From: Macrotis lagotis
Lineage: Eukaryota; Chordata; Mammalia; Peramelemorphia; Peramelidae
Length of the DNA: 64,000 bases
NCBI RefSeq assembly: GCF_037893015.1
Contig: NC_133666.1
Span: 624,849,852 to 624,913,851 of the forward strand
Reading direction: 5' to 3'
Made by a program: the position numbers and the translations under genes. The notes beneath the pieces are model-generated. The model was not told the DNA's origin, ran no database searches, and worked only from the letters and a program-made list of their open reading frames with translations. Positions 49,901 to 57,802 of the stretch are shown here, one piece after another (the first letter of the stretch is position 1; the number at the start of each line of letters is the position of its first letter).

Positions 49901-51593
49901 CAGATACAGAAGGAGCTCAGAGTAAGCCTAGTGAGCTGTGCTGTTGGAGAAAAGAGAGCTTCTGCAAGAACTGGATCCTGGGTAGGGGAGGGATGTATTT
50001 ACATGGGAGGGGAAAGGATAAAGAATTCAAGGATAGGAAACAACATAAATAAAGGTAAGAGTTAACCTAACTAGAGAGGAAGGAAGTTACAGGAGGGGAG
50101 CTCTAAGAGATACATTAGGATCATATACTGAAGACTCAAATGCCAGGCTGAGGGTTTTAAATATCTCTTGAGAACAGTGGGGCTTGTCAACAATAAAGTC
50201 AGTATCAGCCCTAAGGGCCAGGTGTCTGGAGGCCAGAGGCAGTATTTTTCCCCTGGCCCAGAATAGTACTCAGTGGTCAATCCTGCCTAGACTGGCCAGA
50301 ACAAGGGAGTGGGGGTGGGGGATCAGAATCAAACTTATTTCCCCACAATTCCCTGAGGTCCAGGGCAGCTGCTGAAAGAACTGGGTCAAGGGGGGGGGGG
50401 GGTAAGGAGATAGCTCCCAGGCAAAAGGTCAGGACTAAAGAGAGTAAGGAGAAGAACATAGGGATTGGGAAGACCTTGGAAGGACTTCAGCTATTCCTCA
50501 CATCCTGGGGGCCTCTGGCAGTGACCTTAATAGCCTCTGACTAGCTGTACTCTTGCCTACCCCTCAGTCCCTTCTTAATGACCACTAGTCATCATTAATG
50601 AAAATGTAAGATTGGTGTGACCACATCTTGGGGAAATTAGAGGCAGGGTCAAAGGGAGATACCTTACCTGGTTGTCTGGTGAAGATGGGGCCACTTCTTG
50701 TTTCTCAGAGTCCTTGTTTTTCTTCTTGCCCTTGCCCTTCCGACCCTTCCGGCCTTTCCCCTTCCCTTTCCCCTTTCCCTTCCTTTGGGGAGGAGGGGTA
50801 TCTGTCTCAACCTAGGTAGAAGGTATTCTGCTCAGGGTCCAGAAGATGCCTCCCCCACTCTGAAATCAGTTCTTCTCTAGGTTAGGATCCCAGGCATTCT
50901 GGTCACATAGGATCCTGAACTGTGAGCTAATTATTAAGGGTCAGCTTGCCCCAAGGTGAACAATCTAAAGTCATTTATCCCAGGGCAGGTCATGCCATAC
51001 CAACAAGTCAGGGGGCACCCACTCCATGCTAGGAGAATTATTTATCCCATCCCAGGGTATATAGTTATAGGATCATAGTTTATTTTATAAGTGAGGAAAC
51101 TGAAGCCAAGAGAGATTAAGTCAATTGGCCTTAGTTTAATAATTTAGATAGTTAGCATCTGAGGTAGGATTCAAACTCGAGCCTTCCTGATTCCAAGTCC
51201 AGCACTGAGGATAGTGCTACCTAGCAGGCTCTAAGGCATTTATTTTGTGACAAAAACCAAGGTTTGCTCACCCCAGTGACTGAAGTGGTTGGGGTAGTAG
51301 GGATGTCACAGTTGGGCAGCAGATTTTCACAGGCCCTGAAGGCAGCTTGAGCATCTTGCAGGATTATAAACTCCTGGACATCCCCCTGTAGAGAAGAAAG
51401 AAAAGATAAGGAATTGAGAAGAGGAGCTGAAGAATCAGGAACTTAATAGTGCCTGCTTTGAAATTTAGATGCCACTACCTCTCCCCCAGGACTATTCCTG
51501 ATTCCAACACAAATAAGTTAAGGCTGAGAAAAGATAGTATAAGGTCCTCAGTACCAAAGTAGATGGGGTGGGGGTGTCAGGACTCCTCAGGCT

Positions 51594-51656
<63 letters not shown>

Positions 51657-54600
51657 TGTGATGGGGCTGGGGAAGACTGGGTTAGGGAGAGAAGAAATGG
51701 AAAGAATCTTTTGGTCCATCCTAAAAGTTGTGGGAACTGGGAGCCTCTGTGGAAGGGTATGGTTCTCCTCCTGCCTTACAAGTTAATCGCACATATCCAA
51801 TCTGGACCCAGTCTCTGGGAAAAGCTCAGACTTCTTCCAGATCCAGGATGCCTCTCTCCCAAACCCTTCTTTCCCTATCCTCACAAAGTATTTTCAGGGA
51901 GAGAGGGGTCTCAGCTAATATTTCTGTTCCAACACAAGAGCTGTGTGTGCTTCCATATACATCAGGCCCTCAGTCTGGGAGTCCCCAACACCTTCGGAAT
52001 TCAGGGTTCCCTTTTAGGGTCTGAGAATGAAATAATCTCCAGTTCTATGTCTCTGAGACTTCCTTAGAAATTTCTCTTTCCAGAGACAATCTTCCTCCAA
52101 GAAACTCTTCCAGATCAAGTACTTTAAAAACCCACTATCCCCTCCAGTATTTTCCAGGGATTCCCACCTTCTCCCTATGCATCAGAAACTTACCTCTGCC
52201 CAGGTCATTTCATCACCCTTACACAAAGATCCCATCAAGGTTTTTGCAAGGCAAATGGCATTAAGTGGCTTGCCCTAGGCCACATGGCTAGGTAATTATT
52301 AAGTGTCTGAGGCTGGATTTGAACTCAGGTACTCCTGACCCCAGGGCCAGTGCTCTATCCACTGCACCACCTAGCTGCCCCTGGGATCCCCCTTCTAAGA
52401 GATTCCCCAGAGTCCTCTGATGCCCAGAGACACACTCAGAGTTTCATCAGGATTTTCCCAGAAAAAAATCATCTAGATTTTCACTAGAGAAGCAGCTAGG
52501 TGGCACAGTGGATAGAGTACTGGCCTCAGAGTCAGAAAGATCTTAGTTCAAATTCGACTTCCAACAGTTACTAGCTGTGTGAACCTAGCTAGGCAAGTCC
52601 CTTAACCCTGACTGCCTCTCCCCTCTCCTTCAAAAAAGAATAGATTCTCACTAGATTTCTTCTAGGGACTTTCATCCAAGACCTTTCTAGAGAGTTTCCC
52701 TGAGAGCTCCCTGGTATTCTCTTCATTCCTCTACAGCCCTAACTCTCCTTAAGCAAAGGAGAAAATGGATAGGAAGAGAGGGAGCTAGAGAGGAGGCCAA
52801 TGAGGAGAAATCTCTAGGGTGGGTCATGAACACCACAAACATAGGGAGGAGTGGCTTTCATAGCCTCCTACTCTGGAATCCACCCTGACCCCCTCCCCCT
52901 CAATAGAGTTGAACACATAATCTCACACTATTACTGTCTCTTAACAGGCCTGGGCTGCACTCTCTCTCGGCAGCTCCAAGAGGATGTCTCAGCCTGGGCC
53001 CCACCCTAACCATTTCTTGATTCTGAACTCTTAGTTCCCATCTCTGAGGCCTGGAGCAACGATGGAGGGCAGGGGTGGGGAGACATGACTGAGATCTGAG
53101 AGAAGCCAAGAAGAAAGGAGCCAGGAGCTCTCCCTTACAGAGCGACTTCAGTTCGCCAATTTAATTTTCTGTTTTGCCCTCTCATTGGGTGGATTAGGAC
53201 CCCAAGGGTCCTATTCTCTACACCCTCCCCACCTCCATTTTTCTCCATCTAAAGATGATCATCATGGCCTCCTGGGTTTCCTGCCCCCACCTGGAAGGCC
53301 TCTTCTCCAGGGTCCTGTGTCCCCAGCATAATAAGCCCAGCTGTGCCAATAGGTGTCAATCTCTGCCATTTCCAGCTCACTGGGGGCTGTGATTCACAGT
53401 CAACCACCAGGGTCACTGTCCTGTTGTCCACACTGACTGCCACACGGTGCCACCTGGAGGGAGGAGTTCAACTTTGATGTGGGAGTAGGAAATGCTGCTG
53501 ATCCCTCTTTTCTCAAATTCCCAGCACATCAACCTGAGGCTAACTCATCAGAGCTCCAGATATACTCACCTGCCATCCATGACATCAATTGTAGTGGGAA
53601 GCAGACTAGGGCTGGGGGGGTCAGACAGGAGCTGAGTTGGCTGTCCAACTCCGAGCCCCAGTTGCCTCACTCCTCTTTCATCATAAACAGACAGAAGGAC
53701 AGCCTGACCAGATGAATAACCCCTCAGGGTGACCAGCAGTGAAAAGTTCTCTGGAAAGTGACCAGCTAGGACAGTGGGAGAAAACAATTTAGAACAGGGT
53801 CTCCCTTGATGGGCTTGACTACCTCTCCATACATCCTCCCAGGTTCCTCTCCCAGGTCTTACCTGGCCAAAGTTGTCCCATGGGAACACTGAGCTGACTG
53901 GAGTTTCCCACCCAAAAGGCTCGATCTCCTTCTGGGGTCCTTTGGGGGCAGAATCCTGGTACTTCAGGGACCTTGGCTCTGCCTCCCTTGACTCCCATTG
54001 CCTGAAGCACATCTATAGGAACAGCTGATGGAACAAATCATAAGGTCCTGAAGCCTGGGTTGGGACAGGGGTTGAGACAATCTAACTGTCCCCACATATT
54101 GCTCTTCTGTTGGGAAGCTAATGTTTGGGAAGGGAAAAGCCAGAATTAGGAGTTTGGGAGACAGGGCCTGAGCTTGGGATACCTTCTTCTCTGCTCCTAC
54201 CCCCCCACCCCCAGCTGTTCCATCCTGTTAGGCCTTTAGTTCCAATCTTTTTTACTTGGTCTTTGGTGAGAAAAAATCTGACCTAGTTTTAGCATGAATC
54301 AAAAGTTCCTGGCCTGAGCCCCAGCGCCTGACTCTCTCTTTTCTCCCCCAGTCCCAGCTCAGGGCCCCTGGGCCCTTATAGCACTCACCCCTGCTCCTAG
54401 TCAGGCTGAAATCTCAACTCTTCCCTCTCCCCTCCCACTGGGCTCTTTACCCCCTCTTACTCCCTCTGGCTCCTGATCTTTTCCAGAGAAACAAGGGAAG
54501 GAGGGCCGAAGGGAAAACACATATGCAGAGAATGCACATTGGAAAAGGTTTGTTCTTATTGAAGTGTTCCCCCCTGCATGTACACACACAGAGGCAAGCT

Positions 54601-57600
54601 GGCAGCAGGAAGAGGCCAGATGTTGAGCAAATGATCCCTTCACCCAGTGTCCACAGTTATCTCTCGTTAAGGAGCCTGTGGTGGGGAGCTTAATGACCAT
54701 CCCTCCCTGGTTCCTCAGATAACATACAGGTACAGGCATGGTGGAAGGCCAAGGGACAGGTGGGGGAAGATATGATTATGGGGGCCTTATAGAAAGCAGC
54801 CCCCACCCTGGGAAAAACCAAGTAGTCCAGGCACAGAGACTAAGTGAATCCAGATGGGCCCCTCCCTTTGCTGAAGAGCAGAACTGAGGAGGAGCAGGGG
54901 GCTTCCCCTGGGCTCCACCCCCCCCCCCACCCAACCTCCTGTCCTACTGACCTTCTGACCCAAGCTTCTTGGCAGAATCAAGATTTCCACAGAATCTGCC
55001 ATGATCTCACTCCAATCTCCCAGCCCTGCTGACTTCACCAAAGGGAAGGCAGGAGTCTACCACTAGCCCAGGAAGAGGGGGTATTAAGTGAGGAAGGGGT
55101 TTCCCTTGGACCCTCAGAGTTCTCCCCCCAACTATGGCTCCTTTTTAACTCATCAGTTGTCTTTCTCAATGTGTATTTTTGTTTATTTCTGTCTTTTTTT
55201 TTTTTAATTTTGACTGTCTGAATTTTACAGCCTGGTACATAATGGACAGTCAGGAAATGGGAGCCTGTCCTGACTCCTACCCTTGAGTATGTGAAAAGGA
55301 TTTGGAAGGGAGCAGCTAGGTGGAGCAGCAGATAGAATACCAGCCCTGGAGTCAGGAGGACCTGGGTTCAAATACGGTCTCAGACACTTAATAATTACCT
55401 AGTTGTGTGACCTTGGGCAAGTCACTTAGCCCCATTGCCTTAAATAAATAAAAAAAGGAAAGGATTTGGAGGGCAAGGGGGAAGGCTTAGTGTCAGGGCT
55501 ACCTTGGGGGTAGAAGGAGTTGAAGCAGGGGCTGGGACTCTAGCTCCCTGCTGACCACAGGCATCACCCTCCATGGACAGTCACTGGCCTATAGTAAGGG
55601 AAGATGGTGATCTGGCCACTCTCCCCCATCAGTCCTTCAACAACCATCCTATCTAACCTCCTCTAATCTTTGGAGTGAGTGTGAAGAAAGCAAATACTTC
55701 TGAATTCATGGCTTTTGTAAATTCATGCAAATTCCCTCTTACTGCCATTTCAGGTTCTTCCCCTTTCTTCCTTAGATGACTTTTCTAAAACTTCTGGCAG
55801 TATCTGTTGCTCTCTTTAGTCTTGGAGTTAGCTCATTCTTTCTTCCCTTTTCCTCAGGCCAGAGTGACCAAAGACAAGAGGTCTTTAGTCCCAGAGGATG
55901 GGGGTGGAGTTGGCATCAATGGCCTCTATCCTCTCCCCCATTCCAATTCACTGCCAAGCTAGGGCCTAGGGAAGGAATGAAAAGAGTCTGGGCAATTACA
56001 GAGCTCAAGGTTTTTATGGCACTGCAACACCAATATGGGTTAGTCCTAAGGAGCAAAGATGTGGGAGAATGACTGGAACCTTCCCAGAAGCAATCAGGAC
56101 AGTCATCGTCCCCTGAGAAATGCCTGTTATAGGGGAGGGAATAGGGGTTCCTTCCCCACCGTAGAGAGACCCCCCTGCCAGATATTCACAGCTGGCTATG
56201 CGTCACAGTCACTGATGAGTCACTCAGCCCAGGCCTAGGGCCACCCCCGGGGATGCAGAGAAATTCGAAAGGAAAAACACCATTAAACTGGGTCGCAGCT
56301 GGTGGGGGAGGAGAGGATATTTGCCCCTCCAACCCAGCCCCTGAACCCCGCCCCGCTTTGCCCCACACCTTCTCCCTGGGCCCTGTCCATGGTGCTGAGC
56401 CGATCGGCCTCTGGGACCGCCCAGGGCTCCTGTGTAGTAGGAAGCAGGCGGGGCAAGCCAAGCTAGGGACTCCGGGCTAGCAAGCAGATTATCCTTTGTC
56501 AAAGGAAGCAAATGGGATTGGAGTGTGGAGAGAAAAGAAGACGGGCCAAACCACTCGAGGGTAGGAAGGTTGACCTGGGGAGACAATTAGACCTCCAGGG
56601 GGCGCCATCAGCTCCCGCTTTTACTCTCCTCCCCCAAAGCTGAAGGATGGGCAGAAGTTAAAGGAGATAAATCCTCTCCCCTAAATTTCTGCAAATACTC
56701 CCAGCCTTCCCACATCATCACTACCACACGTACACCACGGGGCAACAAAAATAACAGATTTATGCAACATAAATACACACAATTTCATATGTGACAACTC
56801 AACTCAGTCATACATAATCTCACGCATATTAATACAATTGTTCAGTCATTCAAGTCGTGTCCGACTCTGTGACTCCCAGATGGGGTTTTCTTGACAAAGA
56901 TACTGGAGTGTTTTGCTACTTCTTTCTCCAGCTCATTTTGCAGATGAGGAAACTGAAGCAAAAAATGACTTGCTCAGGGTCACACAGTAAATGTCTGAGA
57001 CCACATTTTAACTCAAATTTTAATTAACAATCATTTATACATAATCATTATCTCTCACACTAATCCAGTATACTTGGTGTCACACATTACACACAACCCT
57101 TTATCCCACACACAGAGACACATTTGCATCCAACTGCTCTAGCAGACTCAGAATAATTCACACCCACCACTCAAACAATACCAGCCTCACACACAAATAT
57201 GCACTCATGCCCATAGACACTTCTCACAAGGCCACATAGTGCTCCAAAGCATACGGTGCGATGTATGACAGTCACAACCACAGACACGAAAGCAATGGCA
57301 CACGGATACACAACCCAAGTCACACAGTTCAATCATTATCGAACACAGATGGACAAATCACAACTACTCCCATAAGGCTGTGATCTAGCCACACGCATAC
57401 ACAGTCCATACGATCACCCAGTCTCTATGCCACTTCAAACAGACCTAATCACACTCAATGGAGGACTCTAATCATCGCGATGACATCACACCTTTTGGAC
57501 ACATAATTGCCCACTTTGGGCACCGAAGGACACACAGCAATTCATTATCTCACGCAATCACACCCTCATTCGCCCAACCCCACCCAAACACTGGGCAAAA

Positions 57601-57802
57601 TTCTGGGATCCCCCTCCCTTTCGTTCTGCAGGGCTTGGGGGGTTTTGTGAGTTTTTGACTTGGGATGAATGCCTCTCCAGCCCCACGCGCCCCACTTACC
57701 TGTCCCCCTTTGGGATAATTGCATCAGGGAAGAGAGGACTAGGAAAAGGTCTGCCCAGGACCTGGATCTGTCCCATTCTCGGCTACCGGTCCCAGTCCTC
57801 AT
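23424..57802 (-). CDS. COL5A3: prepro-collagen alpha-3(V) chain, complete, 67 coding exons
   Basis: Fibrillar procollagen alpha chain of the clade that includes COL5A1 and COL11A1/2. It assembles in the ER with alpha1(V) and alpha2(V) chains and is secreted into pericellular matrix. All 67 coding exons were read by eye on the minus strand: every border is GT/AG, phase is continuous, and the lengths sum to 5,307 nt (1,768 residues plus stop; human is about 1,745 from memory). Order: signal peptide (1-34), laminin-G/TSPN domain (about 36-246), basic variable region (247-405), short COL2 helix (411-458), NC2 hinge, 1,011-residue main helix (498-1508) of 337 unbroken Gly-X-Y triplets, and COLFI C-propeptide with a furin-type RRRR site and 7 cysteines. 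Exon lengths of 36, 45, 54, 90 and 108 nt are the fibrillar pattern. The name rests on the Lys/Gly block of exon 6, the [12 protein letters not shown] stretch, and RDH8 as neighbour. COL5A1 and COL11A2 fit worse. Confidence 0.97.
25056..25395. repeat. polypurine region with (AAGAG)28 core, COL5A3 intron 64
   Basis: The core at 25,186-25,325 is 28 perfect AAGAG units; the flanks are almost all A/G. On the transcribed sense strand it is a (CTCTT)n polypyrimidine tract upstream of exon 65. Long Arg/Glu/Lys and Ser/Leu frames are repeat translations. Confidence 0.97.
25944..26310. repeat. purine-rich GAGATAGA-type low complexity, intron 62
   Basis: Degenerate GGAGATAGAGATGGA-like units, plus strand purine-rich. 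No gene. Confidence 0.8.
26474..26523 (+). mobile_element. 50-bp 5'-truncated SINE tail with target duplication
   Basis: Only the SINE 3' end is present (TTAACCACATTGCCTTAAAT and an A-rich tail), bounded by AATGGAAGCCTCC at 26,461-26,473 and 26,524-26,536. Confidence 0.9.
26617..31614 (-). CDS. COL5A3: COL5A3 exons 50-62: C-terminal third of main triple helix
   Basis: Exons (low-high): 62 26,617-26,670; 61 26,901-26,936; 60 27,041-27,094; 59 27,409-27,516; 58 27,761-27,814; 57 28,133-28,186; 56 28,541-28,648; 55 28,894-28,947; 54 29,385-29,438; 53 30,118-30,171; 52 30,396-30,449; 51 31,183-31,290; 50 31,561-31,614. Each begins with a glycine codon and holds whole Gly-X-Y triplets. Exon 61 has only 36 nt ([12 protein letters not shown]), the shortest in the gene. 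Recognisable stretches include [14 protein letters not shown] (exon 59) and [19 protein letters not shown] (exon 51). The last exons end GPPGPPGPP, a helix-nucleating C-terminus. Confidence 0.96.
28985..29235 (-). mobile_element. LINE-type 3' UTR fragment, intron 54
   Basis: AAGCAAATTCCCACACTGCC, TTCATTTTGCATCTTGAGTT and CATCACCTCTCCAGTGAGGA resemble a repeat common in marsupials and also present at 62,705-62,970. Family not assigned with confidence. Confidence 0.45.
29570..29815. mobile_element. L2 3' end and MIR fragments, intron 53
   Basis: GACTGGAATGCTCTCCCTCC and a following TTTAAGGTCTCAACT..CAGGAAGTCTTCTCC block is L2-like in plus orientation; GTCACACAGACAGTGGTAAA at 29,740 is MIR-like. 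Confidence 0.5.
30698..30737. repeat. (ATCC)n microsatellite, intron 51
   Basis: About ten CATC/ATCC tetranucleotides. Confidence 0.95.
30974..31128 (-). mobile_element. tRNA-derived SINE with target duplication, intron 51
   Basis: Reversed element: poly-T, TTTTGCAAGGCAAATGGGG, CAGATTTGAACCC, CCACCTAGCTGCCCCC. Flanked by AATTGTCTT at 30,965-30,973 and 31,129-31,137. It ends about 55 bases before exon 51. Confidence 0.92.
31833..36557 (-). CDS. COL5A3: COL5A3 exons 36-49: central part of main triple helix
   Basis: Exons: 49 31,833-31,886; 48 32,032-32,085; 47 32,287-32,340; 46 32,442-32,549; 45 32,726-32,779; 44 32,974-33,027; 43 33,697-33,804; 42 34,084-34,191; 41 34,303-34,356; 40 35,001-35,090; 39 35,271-35,378; 38 35,619-35,672; 37 36,338-36,391; 36 36,504-36,557. 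Exon 40 is 90 nt; this length also occurs in the matching place of other clade-B fibrillar collagens. Exon 42 contains [13 protein letters not shown], which has glycine in X or Y positions but no break in register. Exon 46 holds [19 protein letters not shown]. Confidence 0.96.
33120..33680. other. AT-rich unclassified sequence, intron 43
   Basis: Much more AT-rich than the other collagen introns. It contains a TATAAAA and, 80 bases on, an AATAAA on the plus strand, an arrangement seen in solitary long terminal repeats, but no ends or flanking duplications could be established. Confidence 0.3.
34650..34935 (+). repeat. imperfect 50-65 bp tandem repeat built from an L2/MIR-like tail, intron 40
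   Basis: About five units, each with a GAGCTCCCTGAGGG-like start (34,681, 34,734, 34,799, 34,851, 34,903) followed by a CCTGGGTCTGTTCCTTCT-like block and a CCCCAGA end. The unit resembles the CTGTAAGCTCCCTGAGGGCA tail of ancient L2-type repeats, apparently amplified in place. Confidence 0.75.
35800..36090 (-). mobile_element. two adjacent MIR fragments, intron 37
   Basis: GCAAAATGCTTTACAAATAT, CTCATTTGATCTTCACAACA and TTCCCATTTAATAAACGG, then TTTACAAATGAGGACATTGA with GGCTCAGAACGAAGTG. Confidence 0.6.
36728..43951 (-). CDS. COL5A3: COL5A3 exons 14-35: N-terminal part of main triple helix
   Basis: Exons: 35 36,728-36,772; 34 37,026-37,079; 33 37,253-37,297; 32 37,476-37,529; 31 38,958-39,011; 30 39,202-39,309; 29 39,405-39,458; 28 39,557-39,601; 27 40,283-40,336; 26 40,522-40,566; 25 40,790-40,843; 24 41,387-41,431; 23 41,613-41,666; 22 41,810-41,854; 21 41,948-42,001; 20 42,252-42,296; 19 42,718-42,771; 18 42,861-42,914; 17 43,004-43,057; 16 43,405-43,458; 15 43,672-43,725; 14 43,895-43,951. 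Exon 14 starts with LSMQ, then GPPGPMG opens the helix at residue 498. The five 54-nt exons 15-19 are followed by alternating 45/54-nt exons. Exon 18 ([18 protein letters not shown]) is very close to other type V/XI chains. Confidence 0.96.
37997..38385 (+). mobile_element. 5'-truncated L1 3' UTR with target duplication, intron 31
   Basis: Matches the 3' UTR of the L1 copy at 46,473-47,558 (TTGCTCATTCCATCAGTG, GGAGAATACCATCTATAT, CTTAAGGATATGATTTCTGT, GGAAACAATGTAAAGACTGA) and ends in an A-rich tail. Flanked by ACCCTCAAC at 37,988-37,996 and 38,386-38,394. Opposite orientation to COL5A3. Confidence 0.88.
38400..38770 (-). mobile_element. CR1-clade (L3-like) LINE 3' fragment, intron 31
   Basis: GTGATAGGCAGCTCATCACC, TAGTTCTAATTGTCAAGAAG, TTTTTCCTTATATTGAATTG and GTATGGCATGATCTCTAGCT follow the reverse of the CR1-type 3' region. 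Confidence 0.58.
41035..41180 (-). mobile_element. MIR fragment, intron 24
   Basis: AAGCATTTATTAAGTGCCCA, TAATCCCCATTTTACAGGCA and TGCTTAAGGTCACATCTCTA. Confidence 0.6.
42298..42630. repeat. AATA/ATGA low-complexity tract and a local duplication, intron 19
   Basis: 42,298-42,395 is AAATAAATGAATG-type low complexity. Further on, CTGACTAGCAATAAATCAC occurs at 42,568-42,586 and identically at 42,612-42,630, 44 bases apart. Confidence 0.85.
44360..48613 (-). CDS. COL5A3: COL5A3 exons 10-13: minor helix COL2 and NC2 hinge
   Basis: Exons: 13 44,360-44,443; 12 44,982-45,056; 11 45,456-45,518; 10 48,572-48,613. Exon 10 starts GQQFEGAPG; exons 10-12 give 16 Gly-X-Y triplets (about residues 411-458), then GTVIMMP. 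Exon 13 ([17 protein letters not shown] and [11 protein letters not shown]) is the Gln/Ala-rich telopeptide-like hinge before the main helix and resembles the place where BMP1-type proteases trim type V N-propeptides (family knowledge). Intron 10 (45,519-48,571) is a large one, swollen by nested L1 and SINE insertions. Confidence 0.95.
46302..46459 (+). mobile_element. tRNA-derived SINE inside the older L1
   Basis: GGAGCGGCTAGGTGGCACAG head, GGTTCAGATCCGG B-box, TTTGCCTTGCAAAAAAAC tail. Preceded and followed by AAGAAATTATGAG (46,289-46,301 and 46,460-46,472). Confidence 0.93.
46473..47558 (+). mobile_element. second, 5'-truncated L1 inside the older L1
   Basis: Starts within ORF2 and runs through its 3' UTR to an AATAAATAAAATC end with an A tail. 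Frames give [61 protein letters not shown] and [20 protein letters not shown]. Bounded by AAGAAATTATGAG at 46,460-46,472 and 47,559-47,571. A different subfamily from the host L1: the 3' UTRs are unlike. About a handful of stops. Confidence 0.92.
48733..50811 (-). CDS. COL5A3: COL5A3 exons 6-9: basic and acidic variable region
   Basis: Exons: 9 48,733-48,780; 8 49,290-49,439; 7 49,593-49,727; 6 50,668-50,811. Exon 6 encodes a 24-residue Lys/Gly/Arg block (residues 256-279: repeated KG, then [14 protein letters not shown]). This is the hallmark of alpha3(V), thought to bind heparan sulphate, and absent from alpha1(V) and alpha2(V). Exon 7 is Thr/Val-rich with NTT, NIT and NVT glycosylation sequons. 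Exon 8 has an acidic Tyr-containing stretch ([13 protein letters not shown]). Exon 9 ([16 protein letters not shown]) corresponds to the human [14 protein letters not shown] segment. Confidence 0.94.
51065..51235 (-). mobile_element. MIR fragment, intron 5
   Basis: TATTTTATAAGTGAGGAAAC, TGAAGCCAAGAGAGATTAAG, and AGGTAGGATTCAAACTCGAG before exon 5. Confidence 0.6.
51272..54024 (-). CDS. COL5A3: COL5A3 exons 2-5: N-terminal laminin-G/TSPN domain
   Basis: Exons: 5 51,272-51,385; 4 53,291-53,453; 3 53,570-53,765; 2 53,863-54,024. They encode the thrombospondin-N/laminin-G fold of clade-B collagens: [113 protein letters not shown] and LLPNCD. The four expected cysteines (FC, DC, AC, NC) are all present. 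Exon 2 uses the AG at 54,026-54,025; a second AG ten bases further in would drop the conserved V-P-I-D segment, so the first is preferred. NFS and NRT are possible glycan sites. Confidence 0.95.
51603..51660. repeat. (GT)n microsatellite, intron 4
   Basis: About 28 GT units with one TA interruption near the right end. Confidence 0.97.
52239..52381 (-). mobile_element. tRNA-derived SINE, intron 4
   Basis: TTTTTGCAAGGCAAATGGCA, GGATTTGAACTCAGG, CCACCTAGCTGCCCC in reverse orientation. Confidence 0.87.
52490..52640 (+). mobile_element. older tRNA-derived SINE, intron 4
   Basis: GCAGCTAGGTGGCACAGTGG head, TTAGTTCAAATTCGAC B-box, CTGACTGCCTCTCC, then an A tail. More diverged than the neighbour at 52,239. 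Confidence 0.8.
55307..55458 (+). mobile_element. tRNA-derived SINE with 12-bp target duplication, intron 1
   Basis: GGAGCAGCTAGGTGGAGCAG head, GGGTTCAAATACG B-box, ATTGCCTTAAATAAATAAAA tail. AAAGGATTTGGA at 55,295-55,306 and 55,459-55,470. Confidence 0.93.
56160..56640. promoter_or_regulatory. candidate intronic regulatory element, COL5A3 intron 1
   Basis: A repeat-free, locally CpG-containing block 1.1-1.6 kb into intron 1. It holds TGAGTCA (AP-1) at 56,216-56,222, a CpG/GC-rich patch at 56,340-56,460 including CCCCGCCCCG, the perfect palindrome CCTTTGTCAAAGG at 56,493-56,505 (back-to-back SOX/TCF half-sites), and the CTCF-like site at 56,591. An enhancer or alternative promoter is possible; activity is not shown. 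Confidence 0.45.
56591..56609 (+). promoter_or_regulatory. CTCF-like binding site
   Basis: ACCTCCAGGGGGCGCCATC closely matches the CTCF core CCASYAGGGGGCGCY. Insulator or loop anchor use is inferred. Confidence 0.65.
56845..57010 (-). mobile_element. RTE-type SINE fragment, intron 1
   Basis: TTCAAGTCGTGTCCGACTCT, GGGGTTTTCTTGACAAAGAT, ACTGGAGTGTTTTGC, CAGATGAGGAAACTGAAGCA. Same family as 58,790-58,987. Confidence 0.7.
57011..57600. repeat. CA-rich, G-poor degenerate array just downstream of exon 1
   Basis: TCACA occurs about eleven times in 550 bases (for example near 57,080, 57,158, 57,331, 57,356, 57,449, 57,486, 57,558) with many CACGCA/CACACA variants, while G is scarce on the plus strand. 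In the COL5A3 sense direction it is a GT-rich, G-skewed start of intron 1. It may be an old (CA)n array decayed by mutation. Confidence 0.6.
57700..57802 (-). CDS. COL5A3: COL5A3 exon 1: start codon and signal peptide
   Basis: ATG at 57,802-57,800 in GAGGATGAG context (purine at -3) opens 34 codons ending SQRGT, with a G left over that pairs with exon 2 to make alanine. The hydrophobic core is [11 protein letters not shown]; cleavage is likely near the exon junction. The charged N-terminus ([16 protein letters not shown]) is longer than the human one and not alignable to it. The donor is CAG/GTAAGT. The frame is open further upstream only from a GTG, so this ATG is the only in-frame start. 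Confidence 0.88.

Noticed and set aside
23424-57802. COL5A1, COL11A1 or COL11A2 as identity of the collagen
   Set aside because: The Lys/Gly block in exon 6, the [12 protein letters not shown] region, the 7-cysteine C-propeptide and the RDH8 neighbour all point to COL5A3.
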